Shown here piece by piece: positions 15,286-25,062 of a DNA stretch of 56,818 nucleotides (the first letter of the stretch is position 1; the number at the start of each line of letters is the position of its first letter). The DNA is from Comamonadaceae bacterium (GTDB lineage: Bacteria > Pseudomonadota > Gammaproteobacteria > Burkholderiales > Burkholderiaceae): contig CANKOT010000005.1 of NCBI GenBank assembly GCA_947484245.1, forward strand, positions 1 through 56,818. The letters run 5' to 3'. The translations under genes were made by a program, and so were the position numbers. Under the pieces are notes generated by a model that was not told the origin of the DNA, ran no database searches, and saw only the letters and a list, made by a program, of their open reading frames with translations.

Positions 15286-18044
15286 GAACTGATTAAAGGC
15301 TTTGCTGAAGAGGGAAATACTGCCGCCCACAAGGCCAGAATTGCTTGTCTTTCAGCCTGCAAAGAGGCCTGGGAAACCTGCGTTGGCTCTTCATTCAGCC
15401 GGGCCTTGTGTTGCACTCGGCGCAACTCTCGGTAGGCCGATGCCGCCTTGAATCCCACGCCATGGGGCAACAAACCGACTGTTTCTGCACGCTGAAGCAG
15501 GGCAATGTTGCCAACGTTGTGGGCCATTTCGGGGTGGATTGCCGAGTGCAATAAAACCAAAAGCTGAACCGCAAACTCTGCATCGACCATGCCACCTGGG
15601 CTGTGTTTCACATCAAACAGCTCTGGCTTGATCACATGTGCGGAGCGGACGCGATTGCGCATGGCCACAATTTCAGACTTCAACGCAGATTCCTCGCGAG
15701 GAGCGCTGATGACGGCGACTTGAACTTGGTCAAAGAGCTTGGCAATGTGCTCATCGCCCATCACAAAGCGGGCCCGTGTCATGGCTTGATGCTCCCAGGT
15801 CCAGGCTGTATTGCTACCCCTTTGTTGTTGGTAATCGGCATACGCGGCGAAAGTGGTTACCAACAAACCTGAACTTCCGTTGGGTCTCAGTGCGGTGTCA
15901 ATTTCAAACAGGTCGCCTTCCGCCGTTTTGACGGTGAACCAATTGATCAGCTTTCGAACAAAGGCGCCATAGACCTCCTGGGCCCTTTCGTCGGCGTCTT
16001 CGTAAACAAAAACAATGTCCAAATCGCTGCCATACCCCAGCTCTTTGCCACCCAATTTGCCGTAGGCAATGATGCCAAATTGAGGCGCTTCACGGTGCCT
16101 GCTTTTCAGGCACGACCAACACCACTGCGCCGTGATGCGCAAAACCGCATCGGCCATGGCGCTTAAATCATCCGCCACTTGCTCTACCGTCAGGCGCCCC
16201 TCAACATCACGCGCCAAAGTTCGAAAAACCTCTGCGTGGTGAGCTCGGCGCAGCAAATTCAACAAGTTCTCCTCGTCGTCTTCGCCGGTTCTTTTCAAGG
16301 CCGCTCGCCGCGCTTGCAATTCCGCTTCGAAGTCTTGGGCCACAAACCTTTGTTGCAGCACATCGCCATTGGCCAACTCATCAATCACGCCGGGATGTTG
16401 CACCAAATAACGCGCAGGCCATTTGGCAGCGCCCAACAGCCGCAACAAGCGCTCATGCAAGGCGGGGCGCTCGAGCATCATGGCCAAGTAACTTTCGCGG
16501 CGCATCAATGGCTCCATCCAGTCTGCCATTCGCACCACCGCATCCACCTCGACACGCCCTTCTTGGAGCCACTGGGCCGTGCGCTGCAACAATCGCATCA
16601 AGCGACCCCGGGCATCGTCTCTCAGGCCTTTGACTTTGGGGCTGTCTTGCCAATGCGCCAAACGCGCTCGCGCCTCGCCTTCAAACAAATCCAACACGGC
16701 CTCAAGTTCAGGGCGCTCGCGACCCGTTTGGGTTTGATAAGAGTTACAGTCCCGATCACCCCCCAGCAGAATGTCAAATTCGTGCGCGACCACTTCACGG
16801 TGAGCATCTAAATCTGTGAGGAAGTCACAGGCTTGCGTATATCCCATGGTGCTGGCAATCCACTGCAGGTCGGCGTCTTGCGTGGGCAGAACATGCGTTT
16901 GCTGATCATCCAAGTACTGAATGCGATGCTCGACTTTTCGCAGAAAGACATACGCCTGTGTCAAAGCTTGCGCCGTTTCTGCGGGCATCAGCCCCGCTTT
17001 GGCAATGCGTTGAAGCGCATCCAAGGTGGGGCGCGTGCGAAGCTCTGGAAATTGTCCGCCTCGAACCACTTGCAAGAGCTGCACAGTGAATTCAATTTCG
17101 CGAATACCGCCGCGCGAAAGCTTGACGTCGTTGGCGCGCTCAGGATGACCTGCACTCCTTTTGGCGGCGTGATCGCGAATTTGTTGGTGCAAGGTTCTTA
17201 AAGACTCAAAGACGTTGTAGTCGAGGTAACGTCTGAATACAAAGGGCAGCACCACACTTCGAAGCTTGACCGCCGAGCCATTTTCAACAGCGCTTCGGGG
17301 TGCAATCACGCGACTCTTCATCCAGGCAAAACGCTCCCACTCTCGACCCTGAACCAGCAAATACTCTTCCAGCGCTCCCAAAGAGAGAACACTGGGGCCA
17401 GAGTTGCCATTGGGCCGCAGCGCCAAATCCATTCGAAATACAGAACCGTGTTCGGTGGTGTCGCCCACCAAGGTAAAGATCGCCTTGACGGCTCGGCTGA
17501 AATATTCCTGGACGGAGATCTTGCCTAAGCCCTGGGCGTTGCCTGCCGTCTCACCGTCTTCATCGAAGACATAGATCAGGTCGATGTCGCTTGAGACATT
17601 GAGCTCTCGCGCACCCAGTTTGCCCATGCCCACCACCCAAAGCTGGGCTTTCTCGCCATTGGCGAGCAAGGGGGCACCATGCCTTGCATCAAGGTCTTGA
17701 AAAGCCTGCTGACAGGCCTCATCCAACGCCAGTTCCGCCAAATGGGTGACCGCAGTGGTGATTAAGTCTAGAGGTGCGTCTTGCTCACAGTCCATGGTGA
17801 GAAGGCGAGCCATGGTCCATTGGCGCAAGATTCGCAAAGCGGGGCCAACCTCGTGGCCCTGCGCGCGCAGTTGTTGGTAGGCTTGCGCCAACAATTCTCG
17901 ATGCGGCACCCCTGCGGGCAAGCTGGCAAAAGTATCTGCGTAGCGCCTTTGAAGCCGTTGAAAAAATCGCGATCCTTCGGAGAGTGGCATTGGGCGCTTT
18001 GAATCCATGACTTTGGCTGTCTCAAATGGGCTTGTGGCGGTCAT
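15282..18044 (-). CDS. glnE: Bifunctional glutamine synthetase adenylyltransferase/deadenylase
   Basis: 920 residues, near the usual ~945. It attaches and removes AMP on glutamine synthetase under control of PII. Two nucleotidyltransferase domains are visible: GMGKLGARELNVSSDIDLIYVF near residue 165 (deadenylase half) and YGKLGGKELGYGSDLDIVFVY near residue 670 (adenylylase half), each with the G-G/S...DxD metal-binding pattern and followed by helical regions (RGGIREIEF; SPGGMVDAEF). ATG 18042-18044 has AGGGAA upstream; a second ATG lies 12 codons in. It is divergent from yhdP with about 40 bp between starts. Confidence 0.97.
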   Translation of the reverse strand: MTATSPFETAKVMDSKRPMPLSEGSRFFQRLQRRYADTFASLPAGVPHRELLAQAYQQLRAQGHEVGPALRILRQWTMARLLTMDCEQDAPLDLITTAVTHLAELALDEACQQAFQDLDARHGAPLLANGEKAQLWVVGMGKLGARELNVSSDIDLIYVFDEDGETAGNAQGLGKISVQEYFSRAVKAIFTLVGDTTEHGSVFRMDLALRPNGNSGPSVLSLGALEEYLLVQGREWERFAWMKSRVIAPRSAVENGSAVKLRSVVLPFVFRRYLDYNVFESLRTLHQQIRDHAAKRSAGHPERANDVKLSRGGIREIEFTVQLLQVVRGGQFPELRTRPTLDALQRIAKAGLMPAETAQALTQAYVFLRKVEHRIQYLDDQQTHVLPTQDADLQWIASTMGYTQACDFLTDLDAHREVVAHEFDILLGGDRDCNSYQTQTGRERPELEAVLDLFEGEARARLAHWQDSPKVKGLRDDARGRLMRLLQRTAQWLQEGRVEVDAVVRMADWMEPLMRRESYLAMMLERPALHERLLRLLGAAKWPARYLVQHPGVIDELANGDVLQQRFVAQDFEAELQARRAALKRTGEDDEENLLNLLRRAHHAEVFRTLARDVEGRLTVEQVADDLSAMADAVLRITAQWCWSCLKSRHREAPQFGIIAYGKLGGKELGYGSDLDIVFVYEDADERAQEVYGAFVRKLINWFTVKTAEGDLFEIDTALRPNGSSGLLVTTFAAYADYQQQRGSNTAWTWEHQAMTRARFVMGDEHIAKLFDQVQVAVISAPREESALKSEIVAMRNRVRSAHVIKPELFDVKHSPGGMVDAEFAVQLLVLLHSAIHPEMAHNVGNIALLQRAETVGLLPHGVGFKAASAYRELRRVQHKARLNEEPTQVSQASLQAERQAILALWAAVFPSSAKPLISS

Positions 18045-18084
18045 AATTCCCTGCCTAGGTCTTTATGTCCGGATTGTCATTGGA

Positions 18085-21000
18085 ATGTTGAAGTTTTCTG
18101 CCATCTCCCAAATTACAAGCACTGCTTTGCGTTTTGCCGCATGGCTCTTGTTGCTGGTTGGCTTTGTCTTGGGAATGGCGTGGAGTGCACTGCATTTTTG
18201 GATTGTGCCCCGAATTGAAGACTTCAGGCCCAAATTGGAAATGATGGCCACGCAAGCCATCGGGGTTCCTGTTCAAATGGGCAAACTGACGGCGGTTTCC
18301 ACGGGTTGGATGCCCACTTTTGAAATACACGATCTCGCCCTCCTTGATGCAGAAGGAAGACGCGCACTCACTCTGCCCAAAATTATTTTTGCCATCAGCG
18401 TTCGATCCGTTTTGAACTTAGGGGTCGAGCAGCTGGTCATCGATTCACCCACGCTAGACATTCGCAGAACCGCAAGCGGCGAGTGGCGCATCGCGGGTCT
18501 TGCTCTCAAAAAAGACAACTCCCCTGACTCAGCGGCAGCCGACTGGGTTTTTTCGCAAAAAGAAATCCTTGTTCAAAATGGTTCTGTGATCTGGACGGAT
18601 GAATTCAATCCCCTTGAAAGAGAAAAGCCAGCACTGAATTTGAGCCAGGTGTCTTGGGTTTTGCGCAATACAGCACGCCATCATTTGTGGCGACTAGATG
18701 CCACCCCACCCAATGGCTGGGGTGCGCCCTTCACACTCATGGGCGATCTACGGCGAGGGCTTTTATCGACACACGCTGGTCGGGTGAAAGACTGGAGTGG
18801 TCAACTTCATGCCGAGTTTTCAGATGTCGATTTGTCTCAGCTCGGCCCCTATTTGCCTTGGAAAATCAACGCCACCCAAGGTCAAGGCGCTCTGCGCGTG
18901 TGGGTCGATTTGAAACTTGGCGACATTCAGCAAGCCACCGCCGATCTGGTGTTGGAAAACGCAAAGGCCCAACTCAGCCCCGAGCTGGAGGCCTTGTCGT
19001 TCAAACACATTGCGGGTCGGGTCTCTGTCAAAGCCAAGCCCCATGGTTTTGATTTCTTAACCGAGGGCTTGCGCTTTGACACAGCCGATGGTTTGAATTG
19101 GCCTGGTGGCAATGTCAGCCTTTCCTATTTGGAGGCGGACCAAGGCAACAGTGCGCAAGGACGTTTTCAGGGCGACACCTTGGATATGCTCGCACTTCGA
19201 AACATTGCCCTTCAATTGCCGCTACCCCCATCGGCTCGGCAAACACTTCAAGCCCACAAATTCAGCGGCTTGGTCAACACACTGAACGTTGAGTGGACCG
19301 AAAAAAATAGCGGCACAGAAAAAACATTCCAAGTGAATGCAGCCAATGGCCGTTTCGACAACTTCTATTTTGAAGCAGGAAAAAGCGGCACTGAATCCGA
19401 AGCTTGGCCAGGCATTGAAAATGCCAATATCAGTTTTGACATGACCGCCGCTGGCGGTAACGTCAAAGCATCCATCGACAAAGGCGCGCTTCAAATCAAT
19501 CGGCTGTTTGAAGACGCGAGAATTCCGTTGGACAAATTGCAAGCCGCTGTGAAGTGGCAGTATGAAAAAAATCAACTGTTGGTTCCCGACTGGCAGTTGA
19601 GCTTGAAGAACGCCGACGTTTCAGCGGATCTCAAAGGCAGCTGGAAACCTAGCCCCCTAACTAACCCTCAACCTAGCCCCAAAGATGTCAACTGGGGCGT
19701 TTTAGATTTGCAAGGCAACATCCAGCGCGCTGATGCCACTCGTGTTCACCGATACTTGCCATTGAGCATTCCCCAAAACGTTCGGCACTATGTGCGGGAC
19801 TCTGTTTTAAAAGGCACCTTACAAGGCGTTTCCGTCAAAGTCAAAGGCGACCTCAAACGCCTGCCCTTTGCCAAGCCCAAAGACGGAGAATTCCGTTTCG
19901 CGGGCAAAGTCAAAGACATCCAATATGCCTATGCTTTGGCCAACAGCGCTGAAAGCGTTTGGCCACACATGAGTGAAGTGAATGGGGATATTGTTTTTGA
20001 CAGACTCAACTTCAAGGTCAATGGCGCATCTGGCAAATGGGGCAACACGCCTTTCACACAAATCAAGGCTGAAATTCCCAGCCTCATCGCGCCAGTGCTT
20101 GTGAATGTGCAAGGAGAGTCTAGAGCCAGTGCCAATGTTCTCTTGAATGATCTGCGTTCGTCGCCTGTCAATCAAATGCTCAGCGGCGCCCTCGCCAAGG
20201 TCAGCAGCACGGGCACCGTGTCATCGCGGCTGAAGTTGTCGTTGCCGCTAAGCTCGCTTGATAAATCAAGTGTTCAGGGCACGCTGGCCTTGAGTGGCAA
20301 TGACGTTCGAATTCAAAGCGACTTTCCAACCATTGAAAAGGCTCAGGGCACCATTCAATTCAGCGAGGCTGGGTTCAATTTGCTCGGTGTGAGCGCGCAG
20401 TTTTTAGGCGGCCCCATTAAGCTCGAAGGTGGCTCCCGAAAACTCGCGCCGCGCAGCACAGAGGCCAACCCTTTCTTTCGCATTCAAGGTCAGGTAACAG
20501 CAAGTGGTCTTCGACAGGCCAAAGACTTCAGCACCATCGGCCTTCTTGCTCAGCATGCCAGTGGCGCCAGCACCTACACCGCCAGTTTGGGATTCAAGGG
20601 CGGGCAAAGTGAGCTCAGTATTCAGTCACAACTTCAAGGGGTCTCCCTTAACTTGCCAGCACCTTTTGGCAAACGTGCTGATGAGTCGACGGCCTTTAAA
20701 TATGAAAGCGTGATTCAAAACCTGAGCAATGTACCGCCTTACAAAGCGCTGCGAGACCAACTGCAAATATCCTGGGGTTCCGGCTTGTCCGCCTCTTACT
20801 TGCGCGACCTGACTGGCGCAGAGGCGCGTGTCATCAATGGTCGCGTGCAAGTGGGTCAAACCATGGCGGCATCTTCACCCAACACGCTCGACTCTGGCGT
20901 GACGGCCATTGTCAACCTTCCCTCGTTTTCCATTGACGAATGGATTCAAGTAATCTCCCCACCGAAGTCAAGTCCTGCATCGCCTTCGGCATCCAATGCA

Positions 21001-22140
21001 GCACTCAGCTCGGCCACATCTTCCTACCTTCCTTCTCGCATGACGCTGAAGGCCAACGAGGTCACATTGCAGGGCCGGCAATTGCACAACGTCTTTGTCA
21101 ACGGGTCGCGTGAAGGTGCCTTGTGGCGCTCCAATCTGGATGCCAGAGAGTTCAGTGGCTACCTGGAGTACCGCCAATCCAACAGTCAAAGTGCGGGCCG
21201 CATTTACGCACGTTTGGCACGCCTGAGCTTGCCACCCTCTGCCGATCAAACCGTTGAATCTTTTCTAGAAGACTCCCCAGTGAGCATTCCAGCCTTGGAC
21301 ATTGTGGTGGATGAGTTGGAGTTGCGTGGAAAAAAACTGGGCCGTGTCGAAATTGAAGCTGTCAACACAGAGTCGGCTCAAGCCAAGCAAGCGCCAGGTC
21401 GCGAGTGGCGTTTAAACAAGCTCAACATCACCACGCCTGAAGCCAGCTTCAAAGCGAACGGCAAGTGGGTCACTGCGCGGGAGGGCGCTCAACAGGCCAA
21501 TACTGAAATGAATTTTCGATTGGACATTTCAAATGCGGGTGAATTGTTGAACCGCTTGGGCACAAAAGATGCGCTCCGAGGAGGGGCTGGCAAATTAGAA
21601 GGCGATGTTCAGTGGCAGGGCTCGCCAATGACGTTTCATTATCCAAGCATGAGTGGCCGCTTCAACTTGACCATCGGCCGCGGACAGTTTTTACAAGCGG
21701 ATCCAGGCGTTGCCAAGTTGTTGGGCGTTTTAAGTTTACAAGCTTTGCCGCGCCGATTGTTGCTTGATTTCAGAGATGTTTTCAGTGCAGGGTTTGCGTT
21801 TGACTCAGTTCGAGGCGATGTGTTGATTCAACAAGGCATTGCCAGCACACGCAACCTTCAAATGAAGGGCGTCAATGCGGTCGTGCAAATGGATGGCAGC
21901 TCGGACATTTCGAGAGAAACACAAAATTTGCGCGTTTTGGTTTTGCCAGAAGTCGATGCAGGCACGGCCGCGTTGTTGGCAGGCATTGCGCTTAACCCGG
22001 CGATCGGATTGAGTACATTTTTGGCGCAATTGATTCTCAAGCAACCCTTGAGTCGCGTCAACACGCAAGAGTTTTTGATTGATGGCACATGGACCGATCC
22101 CAAGGTGACCAAAGTTGTCAACAGCGCCGTTGCCCCGTAA
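18085..22140 (+). CDS. yhdP: YhdP-family AsmA-like envelope lipid-transport protein
   Basis: About 1351 residues, matching the very long YhdP (TIGR02099) family. One N-terminal membrane helix (FAAWLLLLVGFVLGMAWSALHFWIV) is followed by PRIEDFRPKLEMMATQAIGVPVQMGKL, then long repetitive beta-rich DUF3971/AsmA2 segments and a C-terminal module with DVFSAGFAFDSVRGDVLIQQG. Members bridge the inner and outer membranes and help phospholipids reach the outer membrane. The frame is open from 18007, inside the glnE 5' end, but ATG 18085 gives the family N-terminus. A two-component system follows within 25 bp. Confidence 0.93.
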   Translation: MLKFSAISQITSTALRFAAWLLLLVGFVLGMAWSALHFWIVPRIEDFRPKLEMMATQAIGVPVQMGKLTAVSTGWMPTFEIHDLALLDAEGRRALTLPKIIFAISVRSVLNLGVEQLVIDSPTLDIRRTASGEWRIAGLALKKDNSPDSAAADWVFSQKEILVQNGSVIWTDEFNPLEREKPALNLSQVSWVLRNTARHHLWRLDATPPNGWGAPFTLMGDLRRGLLSTHAGRVKDWSGQLHAEFSDVDLSQLGPYLPWKINATQGQGALRVWVDLKLGDIQQATADLVLENAKAQLSPELEALSFKHIAGRVSVKAKPHGFDFLTEGLRFDTADGLNWPGGNVSLSYLEADQGNSAQGRFQGDTLDMLALRNIALQLPLPPSARQTLQAHKFSGLVNTLNVEWTEKNSGTEKTFQVNAANGRFDNFYFEAGKSGTESEAWPGIENANISFDMTAAGGNVKASIDKGALQINRLFEDARIPLDKLQAAVKWQYEKNQLLVPDWQLSLKNADVSADLKGSWKPSPLTNPQPSPKDVNWGVLDLQGNIQRADATRVHRYLPLSIPQNVRHYVRDSVLKGTLQGVSVKVKGDLKRLPFAKPKDGEFRFAGKVKDIQYAYALANSAESVWPHMSEVNGDIVFDRLNFKVNGASGKWGNTPFTQIKAEIPSLIAPVLVNVQGESRASANVLLNDLRSSPVNQMLSGALAKVSSTGTVSSRLKLSLPLSSLDKSSVQGTLALSGNDVRIQSDFPTIEKAQGTIQFSEAGFNLLGVSAQFLGGPIKLEGGSRKLAPRSTEANPFFRIQGQVTASGLRQAKDFSTIGLLAQHASGASTYTASLGFKGGQSELSIQSQLQGVSLNLPAPFGKRADESTAFKYESVIQNLSNVPPYKALRDQLQISWGSGLSASYLRDLTGAEARVINGRVQVGQTMAASSPNTLDSGVTAIVNLPSFSIDEWIQVISPPKSSPASPSASNAALSSATSSYLPSRMTLKANEVTLQGRQLHNVFVNGSREGALWRSNLDAREFSGYLEYRQSNSQSAGRIYARLARLSLPPSADQTVESFLEDSPVSIPALDIVVDELELRGKKLGRVEIEAVNTESAQAKQAPGREWRLNKLNITTPEASFKANGKWVTAREGAQQANTEMNFRLDISNAGELLNRLGTKDALRGGAGKLEGDVQWQGSPMTFHYPSMSGRFNLTIGRGQFLQADPGVAKLLGVLSLQALPRRLLLDFRDVFSAGFAFDSVRGDVLIQQGIASTRNLQMKGVNAVVQMDGSSDISRETQNLRVLVLPEVDAGTAALLAGIALNPAIGLSTFLAQLILKQPLSRVNTQEFLIDGTWTDPKVTKVVNSAVAP

Positions 22141-22161
22141 GCTTGACGGACACTTTTGCAA

Positions 22162-24222
22162 ATGGCGCAAGCAACTTCATCATCATTGCAAAACACGCAC
22201 ATTCTGTGGCAGTTTTTTAAACAAATCACTCGCTCATTTACCGATCGTCGGTTTTCACTGTGGATTGCGCTGGTGCTGCTGGTGGTGGCGCTGCTGGTCA
22301 CTCTGGTTTGGCTGGCCGGTCGATATGAAGCCAGTCAATACCAAGCCGAACTAGACCGCGATACAGCAGATGCCGCGAGTGACATTCGAAATGGTTTTGA
22401 TCGCAACGTTTTGATTTTGCAAAATTTACATAGCAAAGCGCTGCCATCAAAGCTTTGGCAAGCAGAGGTTGCAGACCTTTTAAGTCAAAACAGGGAGTTA
22501 CTTCGCATCGAAAAAAGAGACTTGCAAGGCCTTGTCTTAGACGCGGTGTCAACCCCGCTGAAGCCAGAGTTGTTCAGCGACAAATCTCGCATGAACGAGC
22601 ATGCCGAAACCATGCAAGCTTGTATGCGAGCTCGCCGACAGAATGGCCCCGCCTATTCACGAAGCTACTATGTGCCCCAATCCAATGGCTTGGGCTTAGA
22701 AGTGATGGAGATGTGTTTGCCCATGATTGAGCGCGGCAACATGGCTGGTTTCACGCTGTTAACGTACAGTCTGCAAGAGGTCTTGGCAACCAAGTTGGGC
22801 GAGACTTACGGCCAACGCAATCAACTCTCTTTCATTGAGCCAGACGGAACACGCCTTGCGGTTCACGGCACCTTGCCGCGCGCCAAACGATTGTTCACCG
22901 CGACCCAGCTGCTCGACTTACCTGGCACCACCCTGATGCTTCGGATGGATGGTCGCCGCGCGGTACCCGACTTATTGCCAAATATCTTGCCCGCTTTGGT
23001 CACAGCCATGTCGTTTGCGCTGGTTTCTGTTTTGGTTTTGTTGGTCAAAGACTCCCGCCGCCGACTCAAGGCCGAGCGTGACTTGGCAGATGCACTTGCA
23101 TTTCGCAAGGCCATGGAAGACTCCCTGGTAACAGGTCTTCGCGCGCGCGATCTTCAAGGTCGCATCACCTATGTCAACCCCGCTTTTTGCCAGATGGTGG
23201 GATTTGAAGCCGAAGATCTTTTGGGAAAGTCTGCACCCATGCCTTATTGGCCCACCGAAATGGTGGGCGAGTATCAGCAACGCCAGGCGGTGCGCTTGGC
23301 AGGCAATGCGCCCCCCAGGGAAGGCTTTGAATCGGTGTTTGTGCGAAAAGATGGTGCGCGTATTCCGGTGCTCATTTTTGAGGCGCCTTTGATCAACGTG
23401 CTTGGCCAGCAAACGGGCTGGATGAGCGCTTTTTTAGATGTCAGCGAGCAACGGCGCGTCGAAGAGCTTTCTCGCTCGAGTCAAGAGCGCTTGCAAGCCA
23501 CGGCCAGGCTGGCAACCGTCGGTGAAATGGCATCACTCTTAAGTCACGAATTGAATCAGCCGCTGACGGCTATTTCAAGCTATGCCGCCGGCTCTTTGAA
23601 TCTTCTGAAGCACCCAGAGGAAAGCCAAACGTCGCCCCAATTGAGCGACCTTCAAATGGCCTTTGAGCGGATTTCGGAGCAGGCAAGTCGTGCCGGCAAG
23701 GTAATCAACAGCGTGCACGATTTTGTCCGGCGCAGAGATCAAGTCAAAGAGGTTGTCAAACCCGAGTCCATCATTGATGCTGTGATGCCTTTGGTGCAAT
23801 TGCAAGCGCACAAACTTCATGTGCGCATTCAAACCAAATTGGATCCGCGCTTGCTGCCCGTTCTTTGTGACCGCACCATGGTTGAACAAGTTCTTTTAAA
23901 TCTTGCGCGCAATGGGATGCAAGCCATGGATCACCCTTCATGTCATCAACGCACCCTCACGTTGCAAGTGAAACGCGCCGCCTCTAACCAGTCACAAGCT
24001 TGGGTTGAGTTTTCGGTGCTCGACTTGGGGCAGGGGATCTCACCAGATGTCGCCCAAAATTTGTTCACTCCTTTTTTCACAACCAAAGCGGAAGGAATGG
24101 GTCTGGGACTCAGTCTGTGCCGAACGGTTGTTGAGCAGCACGGCGGCCACTTGGAGTTTGAAGCCAATGAGCCTTGCGGCACATTGTTTCGATTTACCCT
24201 GCCTACAGCAGCCGAAATTTAA
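22162..24222 (+). CDS. PAS-domain sensor histidine kinase (FixL-like architecture)
   Basis: 686 residues. Membrane helix 1 is WIALVLLVVALLVTLVWLAG (about 33-53), then a periplasmic sensor region of about 200 residues and helix 2 ILPALVTAMSFALVSVLVLL. A PAS domain follows (LQGRITYVNPAFCQMVGFEAEDLLG, ending MSAFLDVSEQRRVEE), then HisKA with the phospho-acceptor in MASLLSHELNQPLTAISSYA, and HATPase with N (LNLARNGMQAM), G1 (DLGQGI) and G2 (GMGLGLSLCRTV) boxes. The response regulator is 19 bp downstream. Signal unknown; I see no evidence of a haem-PAS. ATG 22162 is chosen; TTG 22156 is two codons earlier. Confidence 0.92.
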   Translation: MAQATSSSLQNTHILWQFFKQITRSFTDRRFSLWIALVLLVVALLVTLVWLAGRYEASQYQAELDRDTADAASDIRNGFDRNVLILQNLHSKALPSKLWQAEVADLLSQNRELLRIEKRDLQGLVLDAVSTPLKPELFSDKSRMNEHAETMQACMRARRQNGPAYSRSYYVPQSNGLGLEVMEMCLPMIERGNMAGFTLLTYSLQEVLATKLGETYGQRNQLSFIEPDGTRLAVHGTLPRAKRLFTATQLLDLPGTTLMLRMDGRRAVPDLLPNILPALVTAMSFALVSVLVLLVKDSRRRLKAERDLADALAFRKAMEDSLVTGLRARDLQGRITYVNPAFCQMVGFEAEDLLGKSAPMPYWPTEMVGEYQQRQAVRLAGNAPPREGFESVFVRKDGARIPVLIFEAPLINVLGQQTGWMSAFLDVSEQRRVEELSRSSQERLQATARLATVGEMASLLSHELNQPLTAISSYAAGSLNLLKHPEESQTSPQLSDLQMAFERISEQASRAGKVINSVHDFVRRRDQVKEVVKPESIIDAVMPLVQLQAHKLHVRIQTKLDPRLLPVLCDRTMVEQVLLNLARNGMQAMDHPSCHQRTLTLQVKRAASNQSQAWVEFSVLDLGQGISPDVAQNLFTPFFTTKAEGMGLGLSLCRTVVEQHGGHLEFEANEPCGTLFRFTLPTAAEI

Positions 24223-24241
24223 GCCGCCTTAAAATCAAATC

Positions 24242-24886
24242 ATGCAACCCGCTCTCAATGCCTGTGTTTTCATTGTCGATGACGACTCAAGTGTTCGCGA
24301 TGCCATGGCCTGGTTGCTTCGCTCGAGGCGCCTGATGAGCGAGTCTTTCGCAAGTGCCGATGCATTTGAACAAGCGCTAAAAGAAAAGTTTCCCGGACCC
24401 AAAATACCCGTTCCAACACAAGCAGGTTGCATTTTGTTAGATGTTCGAATGCCAGGACAGAGTGGCTTGGCGCTTTTTGAAACGCTGATCGGCAACGGCC
24501 TTGCCCACACTTGGCCTGTGATATTCCTGACGGGGCATGCCGATGTGCCCACAGCGGTTGACAGCGTGAAGCGGGGGGCGTTTGATTTTTGCGAAAAGCC
24601 CTTCTCTGACAATGCCTTGGTAGACCGCGTGGAACAAGCCTTGGCTTTGTCTCAAGAGCGGCTAGCTGTTCATCAGCAAAGTGCGGGGCTGGTCTCGCGC
24701 TTAGACGACCTCACCGAGCGAGAACGCGATGTCATGCGACTGGTGGTCGCCGGGTTGCCCAACAAGCTCATTGCAGACCAACTTGACATCAGTGTGCGCA
24801 CGGTGGAGGTTCATCGTTCGCGCGTTTTTGAAAAGATGGACGTCAAATCTGCCGTTGAGTTGGCCAACTTGCTTCGCGAGGTTTGA
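24242..24886 (+). CDS. FixJ/NarL-type response regulator
   Basis: 214 residues. Receiver domain: acidic pocket VDDDSSVRD, phospho-acceptor Asp in LLDVRMPG, conserved Thr in FLTGHADV and Lys in CEKPF. The segment before the phospho-acceptor carries an extra loop of about ten residues (EKFPGPKIPVPTQAG) compared with typical FixJ. The C-terminal LuxR HTH (LTERERDVMRLVVAGLPNKLIADQL...SVRTVEVHRSRVFEKM) binds DNA. It is co-transcribed with the histidine kinase. Target genes are unknown. Confidence 0.94.
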   Translation: MQPALNACVFIVDDDSSVRDAMAWLLRSRRLMSESFASADAFEQALKEKFPGPKIPVPTQAGCILLDVRMPGQSGLALFETLIGNGLAHTWPVIFLTGHADVPTAVDSVKRGAFDFCEKPFSDNALVDRVEQALALSQERLAVHQQSAGLVSRLDDLTERERDVMRLVVAGLPNKLIADQLDISVRTVEVHRSRVFEKMDVKSAVELANLLREV

Positions 24887-24915
24887 ATGAACACACCCAC
24901 CAACTGGACAAGCAT

Positions 24916-25062
24916 TCAATCTTTGTCTGACGGCTTTTGGTCGCGCTCTTCTTTGTCGTCAGGCTTTAACTCGCCCTTGTCACGACCCGAAAACATGGTC
25001 CACCAAACAATCAACACCAGCAGAACCAGTGCCAACAGCGCTTCTAACAGTATCAGGCCCAT
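24916..25062 (-). CDS. Small single-pass membrane protein antisense to the mltA 5' end
   Basis: 48 residues from ATG 25060-25062, preceded by a strong AAGGAG site at 7-nt spacing. It has one hydrophobic helix (LILLEALLALVLLVLIVWWTMF) and then a highly charged tail (RDKGELKPDDKEERDQKPSDKD). Codon use and the composition are those of a real small membrane protein, and I recall similar short proteins in related Comamonadaceae, though I cannot verify that here. Its start codon overlaps the proposed mltA start codon on the other strand. Function unknown. Confidence 0.72.
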   Translation of the reverse strand: MGLILLEALLALVLLVLIVWWTMFSGRDKGELKPDDKEERDQKPSDKD

